Shown one piece after another: positions 1 to 5,285 of a stretch of DNA of 5,285 nucleotides. Position 1 is the stretch's first letter. Every line of letters starts with the position of its first letter. Source of the stretch: Burkholderiales bacterium (lineage in GTDB: Bacteria > Pseudomonadota > Gammaproteobacteria > Burkholderiales > Burkholderiaceae_A); the NCBI GenBank assembly GCA_030834045.1, contig JAURFZ010000103.1, forward strand, positions 1-5,285, read 5' to 3'. Under the pieces are notes generated by a model, which saw nothing but the letters and a program-made list of their open reading frames with translations, was not told where the DNA came from and searched no databases. Position numbers and translations under genes: made by a program.

Positions 1-824
1 CACCAGCTGCGTCGACGCCATTGATGGGCCGAGAGCGTGTCAATGGCCTCCCATTCGGAGTAGTCCGCCGAAAGCGCTGTTCCCCCACGGCGCACCATTC
101 GATGAAAGAGACGGTCAATACTGGTTGGAATGCAGCTGGTGGTGGGAAGCAGGTAGAGCCGCTGTGTGTAGCCTCGTGCTCGGGTGAAGCTGTCGAGCTC
201 CCCTGTTACAAGGCTTGCAAAGGGCGCGCGTTCCTCGCCTGCATAGGTTTTCACCAGCCGGTAGTAGGCCGAGACGTCAGAGCTTGGCAGGTACTGCCCA
301 AAGAAGCGTCGATCGCCCGACCAGACAACCTCATTGACCAGCGTCTGCGTTGCAAAGGGGTTGACCGCAAGTCGCATGGCCTCTTGGGAGGCCGCAAGAA
401 CCCGCGTGTAGCCCGAGCGAATTGGGATCTCGGTGCGTGCCGCAAGTTCTGCCGAAACCCGTGAGGCCTGAGCCGCCTGGCTTGCCCAGCCGGCCAAGAC
501 ACGCAGGGCGGGAAGAAACGCGGCAAAGGAACCCGTGTTGTTCACCAAAGTTTCTGCATGCTTGGACCAGGCCAGTGCCGTAAGGCTCTGAGCCATCATG
601 ACCTCGTTGGCAAGGATGGCCCGATTGGCATAGGCCTGGTAGTTCAAGGCCTGGGCATACCAGTTGGCCGCCGAGAGACTGGCGGCATCGGCAAGAACCT
701 GGCCCCGTTGCTTGTCAGAAAGCAAGGACGAGGAAAGACCCAGCACAAGCAGCACAAGGCCAAGCACAAGGCTTAAGCCAAGCCCCATAAGCATGACAAA
801 CCCCTGAGGGGGTCGACGCAACAC
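1..824 (-). CDS. TadG-related pilus assembly protein, N-terminal part (truncated by the left window edge)
   Basis: The minus-strand frame is open without a stop from GTG at 824-822 to the window edge, giving 274 residues of a longer protein. The N-terminus is a short basic stretch (LRRPPQG), then one membrane helix at about residues 9-33, then the motif LADAASLSAANW and the stretch QALNYQAYANRAILANEV. This order (RRxxQG, helix, 'ADAA' motif, then ARALNYQAYxNRA-like sequence) is what I recall for TadG-related proteins of betaproteobacterial Tad/Flp loci, which are inner-membrane-anchored with a large periplasmic part. GTG 824 lies 9 nt after the pilin stop codon and keeps the RRxxQG segment; AGGGC at 835-831 could serve as a weak ribosome site. 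ATG 794 is an alternative, preceded by AGGGG at 805-801. The gene probably forms an operon with the pilin-like gene. The family assignment is good; the exact role in the pilus machine is inferred. Confidence 0.75.
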   Translation of the reverse strand, partial: MLRRPPQGFVMLMGLGLSLVLGLVLLVLGLSSSLLSDKQRGQVLADAASLSAANWYAQALNYQAYANRAILANEVMMAQSLTALAWSKHAETLVNNTGSFAAFLPALRVLAGWASQAAQASRVSAELAARTEIPIRSGYTRVLAASQEAMRLAVNPFATQTLVNEVVWSGDRRFFGQYLPSSDVSAYYRLVKTYAGEERAPFASLVTGELDSFTRARGYTQRLYLLPTTSCIPTSIDRLFHRMVRRGGTALSADYSEWEAIDTLSAHQWRRRSW

Positions 825-833
825 CGGGCCGCC

Positions 834-1175
834 CTAGCGGTTGTCTTCGTTGTAGTTGCTTAGGCCTTTGCGAACATTGGCCTGGCTGCGTGCGGAGTTG
901 GCAGACGACGAGGCAGCGGCCATGGCCGAGCCCCCATCGTTACCCGCGATCTCTTGCGCAATACCCGCGGTTTGATTACGAATGGTCTGTCCCAAGAGAC
1001 TGTAAATACCAATGGCCGCAACGGCGACAACAGCAACGACAATGATGTACTCCGTCATGCCTTGACCAAGCGGCGGAGTGGACGGCTTTAGAAGGGACTG
1101 GCGGCTTGCGCCTGAGTGAAACAGCTTGGAACGAACAAAGGCAAAAGGCCGAAGTAAGGAAAGCTGGAAGGGCAT
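834..1175 (-). CDS. Flp/type IVb pilin-like protein with prepilin peptidase site
   Basis: The gene encodes 113 residues. A leader of 37 residues ends in G37, followed by QGMTEY, so Glu and Tyr sit at +5 and +6 after the glycine. This is the G|xxxxEY arrangement cut by TadV-type prepilin peptidase in Flp pilins. The hydrophobic pilin helix follows (about residues 44-60), then GQTIRNQTAGIAQEIAG. The last 35 residues are an Ala/Ser/Asn-rich polar tail ending NYNEDNR. The predicted mature protein has 76 residues. ATG 1175 is well supported: AGGAG at 1186-1182 lies 6 nt upstream, and no other ATG or GTG precedes the cleavage site. Such proteins usually form or seed the Tad pilus fibre, or act as pseudopilins in the inner membrane. 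The TadG-related gene follows after 9 nt. Which kind of pilin it is (major or pseudopilin) cannot be told from this window. Confidence 0.85.
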   Translation of the reverse strand: MPFQLSLLRPFAFVRSKLFHSGASRQSLLKPSTPPLGQGMTEYIIVVAVVAVAAIGIYSLLGQTIRNQTAGIAQEIAGNDGGSAMAAASSSANSARSQANVRKGLSNYNEDNR

Positions 1176-1206
1176 ATAGAACTCCTAAAGGAAAGGGGAG
1201 TTCGGA

Positions 1207-1231
1207 TTCTGAAAAATTCAAGACTTCAGAA
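1207..1231. repeat. Inverted repeat (7-bp arms, 11-nt spacer) upstream of the pilin-like gene
   Basis: TTCTGAA at 1207-1213 is mirrored exactly by TTCAGAA at 1225-1231, with arm centres 18 bp apart. It lies about 30-55 nt upstream of the pilin start on the minus strand, between the ZIP gene and the pilin. Such spacing suits a dimeric regulator, or the arms could form a weak AT-rich hairpin. It has no following T-run on the minus strand and is unlikely to be a strong terminator. No function is assigned. Confidence 0.4.
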
Positions 1232-1239
1232 AAATAGGA

Positions 1240-1250
1240 CCTTTGAAAGG
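1240..1250. repeat. Short palindrome CCTTTGAAAGG in the ZIP-pilin spacer
   Basis: A perfect palindrome with 5-bp arms around a central G lies 8 bp from the inverted repeat at 1207-1231, in the 132-nt spacer upstream of the pilin-like gene. It could be half of a regulatory region, but an 11-bp palindrome can occur by chance. I recognised no convincing -35/-10 pair in this spacer. Confidence 0.25.
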
Positions 1251-1307
1251 GACTCGACTTGTCGCAGAGGAAGCCCTGGAATAGTCTGCCGGAGGCTGCG
1301 GCAAGAC

Positions 1308-2297
1308 CTAGTGCGAATGCAGCAGACTTGTGGCCAGATAGGCAAGCCCCACTCCAGCAAGCATGAGCAAAGGCTGCAACCACGAGGCCGAGCCAGTCGC
1401 AGTGTGCGGCTCAGCGTTATGGTGTTGGTGATGTTCAGAGGCGTCGCCTTCATGATCCTCATGCGCTTCATGCGCCTCATGGGGGTCACCATGGCTGGCG
1501 TGATCGTGGGAAGGATGATGATTCGCTGAGGCCACTTGGGGTTGGCTGCGGGGCACGGCATGCGAGTGGACATGCCCGTGTGACCCAGATCCATCGGCCT
1601 GGGCATGCAACTGAGGGATAAGGTCGGAGAGTGCAATGTACATAAAGTTACTGGCGGCAATCGCCAGCACAAAGGGCAGAAGCCCGCCCACCTGGCCAAG
1701 TGCAAAATACCCCAGCACCCCGCCCACCAGGGCCCCACTTCCTGTAAGAAGGTTGAATATCAGTGCCCGAGGCTTGCTAAAGCCACTGTTTAGAAGAACG
1801 AAGAAGTTGCCAATTTGCTGCGGCACCTCGTGGGTAGCAATAGCCAGCGCGGTAATGAGCCCAAGCGTCCAGTCCACATTGAAGGCCGCCGCAATAAGAA
1901 TGCCATCAGCAAAGGCATGAATGGTGCTGCCCACCAGAAGGCTTGAGCCGCCCTTGCCTGCCACGGCGGCGTCGTGGCCGTGCGGGTGGTCGTGGCCATC
2001 AAGCTCGTGATGGTGGTCGTGCCGAAAGAAGGAGAGACGTTCCAGCGCAAAGAAACTTAGAAGGCCCACGAGTACTGTGGCCGTAATGTCATGAAAGTCG
2101 GCCCCCATGTGCAGGCTTTCAGGAAGAAGGTGTAAAAAGGCCGAGCCCAGAAGCATGCCCACCGAGAAGCTGACCAGCTGGTCTACCAGGCGCGAGAGCC
2201 TTCCCAACGAAATGATGGCTGCAAGGCCAATGCTTATAAAGGTGGCGGCCGCAGCCGCCAGAAGAATGAACAGAAGTGTCATGGAGTTGCAGAGCAT
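1308..2297 (-). CDS. ZIP-family divalent metal transporter with two histidine-rich loops
   Basis: The 329-residue protein should sit in the inner membrane and import divalent metal (zinc, iron or similar). About eight membrane helices are visible, near residues 6-30, 36-58, 70-88, 118-140, 145-169, 178-200, 205-228 and 305-325. The family's metal-site motifs are present: HAFADG (H127, D131) in helix 4 and HEVPQQIG (H156, E157) in helix 5. The usual His-rich loop between helices 3 and 4 is at about 93-109. A second loop of about 70 residues (231-299) with 19 histidines, many in HEA/HED repeats, separates helices 7 and 8; this is longer than usual for bacterial ZIPs. ATG 2297 is the longest start and ATG 2282 the alternative; neither has a clear Shine-Dalgarno. 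The gene is divergent from the PhoX-like gene. Metal specificity cannot be read from sequence. Confidence 0.9.
   Translation of the reverse strand: MLCNSMTLLFILLAAAAATFISIGLAAIISLGRLSRLVDQLVSFSVGMLLGSAFLHLLPESLHMGADFHDITATVLVGLLSFFALERLSFFRHDHHHELDGHDHPHGHDAAVAGKGGSSLLVGSTIHAFADGILIAAAFNVDWTLGLITALAIATHEVPQQIGNFFVLLNSGFSKPRALIFNLLTGSGALVGGVLGYFALGQVGGLLPFVLAIAASNFMYIALSDLIPQLHAQADGSGSHGHVHSHAVPRSQPQVASANHHPSHDHASHGDPHEAHEAHEDHEGDASEHHQHHNAEPHTATGSASWLQPLLMLAGVGLAYLATSLLHSH
1452..1481. repeat. Tandem 9-bp repeat encoding HEA/HED units in the ZIP loop
   Basis: Three consecutive 9-nt units (ATGATCCTC, ATGCGCTTC, ATGCGCCTC on the plus strand) plus a partial fourth encode the HEAHEAHEDHE stretch, residues 273-283 of the ZIP protein. 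Units are similar but not identical. In-frame expansion or contraction by slippage would change the number of metal-binding residues without breaking the gene. Confidence 0.6.
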
Positions 2298-2326
2298 AAA
2301 TCAAAACCACGAAGAAACCGGGTGCT

Positions 2327-2344
2327 TTGTCACGAAACTTTGAT
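2327..2344 (+). promoter_or_regulatory. Candidate Pho box (PhoB binding site) in the divergent intergenic region
   Basis: TTGTCAC (2327-2333) and CTTTGAT (2338-2344) are separated by 4 bp, the layout of the PhoB site (two CTGTCAT repeats 4 bp apart). Each half matches 5 of 7 consensus bases. It lies about 140 bp upstream of the PhoX-like start and 30 bp upstream of the ZIP start. PhoX genes are commonly under PhoB control, which gives the site a plausible context. A possible -10 downstream (CTTAAC, about 2353) is poor. The remaining intergenic sequence shows no convincing promoter. Confidence 0.3.
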
Positions 2345-2383
2345 CTTCGGGGCTTAACGTTCCAGTTCTGTTTTTACGGATGT

Positions 2384-2416
2384 TGCTAGCCCAGGGGTCG
2401 ATCACCCGTCTTAGCA
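2384..2416 (+). other. Possible weak hairpin in the leader of the PhoX-like gene
   Basis: TGCTA (2384-2388) pairs with TAGCA (2412-2416), and inside it GGGT (2395-2398) pairs with ACCC (2404-2407) around CGATC. A T-run (2422-2426) follows after a few bases. It would lie in the 5' leader if transcription starts near the candidate Pho box. The stem is interrupted, so a regulatory or attenuator role is only a possibility. Confidence 0.2.
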
Positions 2417-2481
2417 GCGTCTTTTTCTTGATTAAACCCAACAACCTTTTGGTCCAACAAACCCGCATGAAGGAGCCTTTG

Positions 2482-4742
2482 ATGTCGCACCATCCTGAAG
2501 AACCGATTCTTAACATGAGTAACGCCCCCCACTTTCAAGAGGTTCTTGAAAAGGGTCTTGAGCAACCCGGCCGCAGGCAGCTGATTCGCGGAGGCTTTGG
2601 CCTTGCAGGCTTAGGTGCTGCACAGGCGGTGGGTCTTACTGCAGCAGGCGCCCTGGCAGGCGCCTCGAGGGGTTCCAGGCCGAGGCCGCGCAGGGTATGG
2701 CTCGCCCCACGACCCTTGGGTTTGCCGCTGTTGATAAAAGCATTCAGGACGCCGTCAAGCTACCCCCGGGCTATTCCTACAAGGTTATTCATGCCACGGG
2801 TGATGCCATTGACTTCAACGTGCCCGGCTGGACGAACCTGGGCATTGAAACGGACGACCTGTCACGTCGTATTGGCGACCAGCATGATGGCATCGACATC
2901 TTCTTTATGACCGAGCAAGGCCAGTACACCGAGAAGGACACCGGGCGCGCGCTGCTGGTGGTGAACCACGAAAGCTGCGCCGAGGCCGCCTTCCTGATGG
3001 AAAAAGGCCAGACCACCAATGGTCAGAGCGGGAAAAAGTTTCATCAGTTTGGCGCCTGGGATTTAGGCGTGCGGCCCGAGCTTGAGGCTTTGAAAGAGAT
3101 TAACCTGCACGGCGTAACCGTGACCGAGATTCGCAGAGGCCAGGCGGGCTGGTCCATGGTGCGTGGCTCAAGCTACAACCGACACATTACGCCAGAGACA
3201 GAATCCGTCGTAACCGGCCCTGAGAAAGAGCTGGCCGACATTCGTTCTCTTTTTGTAACCAAGCGCTACGCCAAAGGCGACCTGGCCCGAGGCACACTGA
3301 ACAACTGCGGCTCGGGACGCACCCCCTGGGGAACCTACCTGACCTGCGAAGAAAACTTCTACCCCTACTTCAACCGCACCCAGGGCGCGGCCTTGTCAGG
3401 CGACCAGGCGGTTGCGTTGAAGCGCTACGGCGTTGTGACCGAAGCGCCAACAAGCGGTAAGAGCAAATCGATGGGCTGGCACACCGTGTCGGGCACGGCC
3501 GATGACAGCCGGTTTGAGCGCTGGAATGTTGCTCTAACTTCAAGCTCGCCCAAGGGTGACTACCGCCAAGAGGCCAACACTTTTGGCTATGTTGTTGAGA
3601 TTGACCCCGTGCGGCCCACCTCGAAGCCCGCCAAGCGCGTGGCCTGCGGACGCTTTGTGCATGAGGCAGCCGTTTTCGGAAAGCCCGTTGCAGGCAACCC
3701 GCTTGCAGTCTACATGGGCTGCGATGGCCGCAACGAATACATTTACAAGTTTGTGTCGAAGGCGGTTTGGGACCCCAAAGACACGGGGCGTGGCATGGCT
3801 GGGGGTGATAAGTACCTTACCGAGGGTAAGCTTTATGTGGCCAAGTTCAATGACGATGGATCGGGGGAGTGGCTTGAGCTTTCAATGAAGAACCCCAAGG
3901 TCAAGAACTTCAGCAAATACAGCTTTGCCAACCAGGCGGATGTTCTGGTGCATGCACGCCTGGCGGCCGATGCGGCAGGTGGCACGCCCATGGACCGTCC
4001 CGAGTGGGGCGCCATGAACGCGGCCAATGGGGAAATTTATTTTGCTTTAACCAATAACAGCGCCAAGAACCGTCAGCCCGGCACCACCAATGCAGCGAAC
4101 CCACGCGCCTATGCCGACCCCGATGGTAAGAGGCGTTCGGGCAACCCCAACGGCCACATTGTTCGGTTCCGCGAAGACAAGAACCTTGCAACTGCAAGTA
4201 CGTTCGTCTGGGATATCTTCTTGTTTGGTGCGGAAGAGACGGCGGGTGATGCAAACCTGTCAAAGCTTACGGCCGCCAACAGCTTCTCCTCACCCGATGG
4301 CCTCTGGTTTAGCAACAAGACCGGTATCTGCTGGATTCAGACCGACGATGGCGCGATGACCGATCAGAGCAACTGCATGCTGCTTGCTGCCATTCCCGGC
4401 AAGGTGGGCGACGGCGGGAAGATTACCGTTCGCAACGAGATGGACACGAAGACGGCCGAGCAGACCAGCTTCATTGGTGAGACCCTGGGCGATGCAAGGC
4501 TTCGTCGTTTCTTGGTTGCGCCCAAGGGCGCTGAAGTAACTGGCATCTGCGAGACACCCGATGGCCGGGCCATTTTTGTGAACATTCAACACCCGGGTGA
4601 GGCCACTAAGGCTGCTGACATGGCAGCTGGCACGTACCAGAGCAGTTGGCCTGGCAATGCGGGCTATGGCCCCAACACAGGAAGGCCACGGTCGGCAACG
4701 ATTGTTATTACGCGCGATGACGGCGGCATTGTGGGCGCCTAA
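2482..4742 (+). CDS. PhoX-family (DUF839) Tat-exported alkaline phosphatase, frameshifted after the signal peptide
   Basis: The product should be a periplasmic phosphatase that releases phosphate from organic esters. ATG 2482 has AAGGAG at 2470-2475, 6 nt upstream. Residues 1-62 include a Tat signal (GRRQLIRGGFGLAGLG, then a hydrophobic stretch ending ALAGAS). The catalytic body lies one frame back and is intact from about 2673 to the TAA at 4740. Restoring one base, most simply in GGGG 2669-2672, gives about 753 residues joined as ALAGAS-RGFQAEAAQGMARP. Conserved PhoX signatures are present: NNCGSG (Cys at 3306) with TCEEN 15 residues on, FVHEAA (Glu at 3663), DRPEW (Arg at 3996, Glu at 4002) and FSSPDGLWF. 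From memory of P. fluorescens PhoX, these supply the Fe/Ca cofactor and phosphate contacts. ATG 2697 would give a 681-residue protein without export signal and without a ribosome site. A real pseudogene, a sequencing error or frameshifting are all possible. Confidence 0.85.
2644..2667 (+). repeat. 12-bp tandem repeat beside the frameshift
   Basis: GCAGGCGCCCTG (2644-2655) is followed directly by GCAGGCGCCTCG (2656-2667); the first nine bases are identical and each contains the GGCGCC palindrome. The repeat encodes AGAL-AGAS at the end of the Tat signal peptide and sits 1 nt before the GGGG run where the reading frame changes. Repeats and homopolymers of this kind favour replication slippage and also assembly errors. 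Confidence 0.6.
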
Positions 4743-4747
4743 AAAGA

Positions 4748-4778
4748 AAGGGGGCGCTTCTTTTTGAGGCGCCCCCTT
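4748..4778. terminator. Hairpin terminator between convergent genes
   Basis: AAGGGGGCGCTTC (4748-4760) pairs with GAGGCGCCCCCTT (4766-4778) around a TTTTT loop, a 13-bp stem including one G-U pair. On the minus strand the stem is followed by TCTTTTT, a canonical intrinsic terminator for the dienelactone hydrolase gene 49 nt upstream. On the plus strand it starts 5 nt after the phosphatase stop codon but is followed by only a short TT, so termination in that direction would be weaker. Confidence 0.9.
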
Positions 4779-4827
4779 GCATGGTGACCCAGGCGCGAAA
4801 ACTCAGCGCCCCCGGACGAAAAGCAAA

Positions 4828-5285
4828 CTAGACCAGCGTCTTTTCAAACCAGGCCAGGCATCGCTTCCAACCGTCTTCGGCGGGATTCTTGCGGTAGCTT
4901 GGCCGGTAATCGGCATGAAAGGCGTGGGGGGTGTCTGGGTAGAGAATAATTTCGGAGGCTTGAGATGGCTTACTTCCGAATGAGAGAAGCGTCTTCATTT
5001 CATCGACATCGGAATTTGGAATGCCGCTGTCGGCACCGCCATAAAGACCCAGTACAGGCCACTGCAACTTCTCGGCAATGTCGATGGGATGGATGGGGTT
5101 GGCCTCATTCACAGTGGTGCGAATGCGTCCGTACCAGGCTACGCCACCCTTCATCTCTTTAATTTCAGCGGCAGCGAGCCAGACAATGCGACCGCCCCAG
5201 CAAAAGCCTGTAACACCTGCCTTGTTTTTATCACCACCGTTGGAAGCCGCCCAGGCCATGGCAGCGCGCACATCACCCAGCACCT
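4828..5285 (-). CDS. Dienelactone hydrolase family protein, C-terminal part (truncated by the right window edge)
   Basis: This 151-residue C-terminal fragment of an alpha/beta hydrolase continues beyond the right edge; the GTG at 5283 is an ordinary valine codon, not a start. The catalytic triad of the family is visible: nucleophile Cys in GFCWGG (fragment residue 28), Asp in YGGADSGIP (85) and His in PDTPHAFHADYRPSYR (120). The order and the GFCWGG elbow fit carboxymethylenebutenolidases (DLH), cytoplasmic enzymes that open the lactone ring of dienelactones in chloroaromatic and hydroxyaromatic breakdown. Many family members act on other esters, and no aromatic-degradation gene is visible here, so the substrate is unknown. 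The gene ends at TAG 4830-4828 and is convergent with the phosphatase gene, with a terminator between them. The missing N-terminal part is probably about 80-110 residues, estimated from the usual family length. Confidence 0.9.
   Translation of the reverse strand, partial: VLGDVRAAMAWAASNGGDKNKAGVTGFCWGGRIVWLAAAEIKEMKGGVAWYGRIRTTVNEANPIHPIDIAEKLQWPVLGLYGGADSGIPNSDVDEMKTLLSFGSKPSQASEIILYPDTPHAFHADYRPSYRKNPAEDGWKRCLAWFEKTLV

Noticed and set aside
21..464. Plus-strand open frame of 147 residues
   Set aside because: It lies opposite the TadG-related frame, which has a membrane helix and family-like sequence; the plus-strand translation is basic, cysteine-rich and resembles no family.
801..811. 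Palindrome CCCCTGAGGGG near the TadG-related start as an operator
   Set aside because: It is short and lies inside the coding frame after GTG 824; it may simply include the AGGGG before ATG 794.
1452..1481. CRISPR or satellite-like array
   Set aside because: The 9-bp units are coding, encode HEA/HED in the ZIP loop and have no spacers.
1226..1738. Minus-strand open frame of 170 residues overlapping the ZIP gene
   Set aside because: It is an out-of-frame shadow; the ZIP frame contains the HAFADG and HEVPQQIG motifs and all the helices.
2667..2673. Canonical -1 slippery heptamer at the frame junction
   Set aside because: GAGGGGT does not fit the X XXY YYZ pattern in the upstream frame, so classic programmed frameshifting is not supported, although slippage in the G-run is not excluded.
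2697..2699. ATG 2697 as the true start of the phosphatase
   Set aside because: It has no usable Shine-Dalgarno and would remove the Tat signal, while a perfect ribosome site, twin-arginine motif and hydrophobic stretch lie just upstream in the neighbouring frame.
5281..5283. GTG as the start of the dienelactone hydrolase
   Set aside because: The fragment lacks the N-terminal part of the fold and the frame stays open to the window edge, so the true start lies outside.

Overview
The window looks like chromosomal DNA of a Gram-negative proteobacterium with moderately high GC. The mix of genes suggests a betaproteobacterium (Burkholderiales-like): a Flp pilin-like protein beside a TadG-related protein of a type I recognise from that group, a Tat-exported PhoX/DUF839 phosphatase, a bacterial ZIP transporter and a dienelactone hydrolase. 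This assignment rests on remembered protein families, not on a database search.

Layout from left to right. Positions 1-824 (minus) hold the N-terminal part of a TadG-related pilus-assembly protein that runs off the left edge and was confirmed by codon-by-codon translation. Immediately upstream of it, 834-1175 (minus) encodes a small Flp/type IVb pilin-like protein with a clear prepilin-peptidase motif; the two genes are 9 nt apart and probably form one operon. A spacer of about 130 nt with a dyad and a short palindrome separates the pilin from a minus-strand ZIP-family metal transporter (1308-2297), which has two histidine-rich loops, the second unusually long. A 184-nt intergenic region (2298-2481) separates this gene from a divergent plus-strand PhoX-family phosphatase and contains a possible Pho box.

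The phosphatase gene (2482-4742) is split over two reading frames. A Tat signal peptide with a strong ribosome binding site lies in one frame, and the whole catalytic body lies in the next. The junction is near a GGGG run at 2669-2672, and restoring one base would give a continuous protein of about 753 residues. The gene is followed by a strong hairpin terminator, then a convergent, partial dienelactone hydrolase (4828-5285, minus) that runs off the right edge.

Functionally the window joins three unrelated modules: Tad/Flp surface pilus assembly, metal uptake next to periplasmic phosphate scavenging, and a cytoplasmic alpha/beta hydrolase. PhoX enzymes depend on iron and calcium, so the divergent metal transporter may be linked to the phosphatase, but this is inference. 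I saw no RNA gene, insertion sequence, CRISPR array or evident new defence or mobile system.
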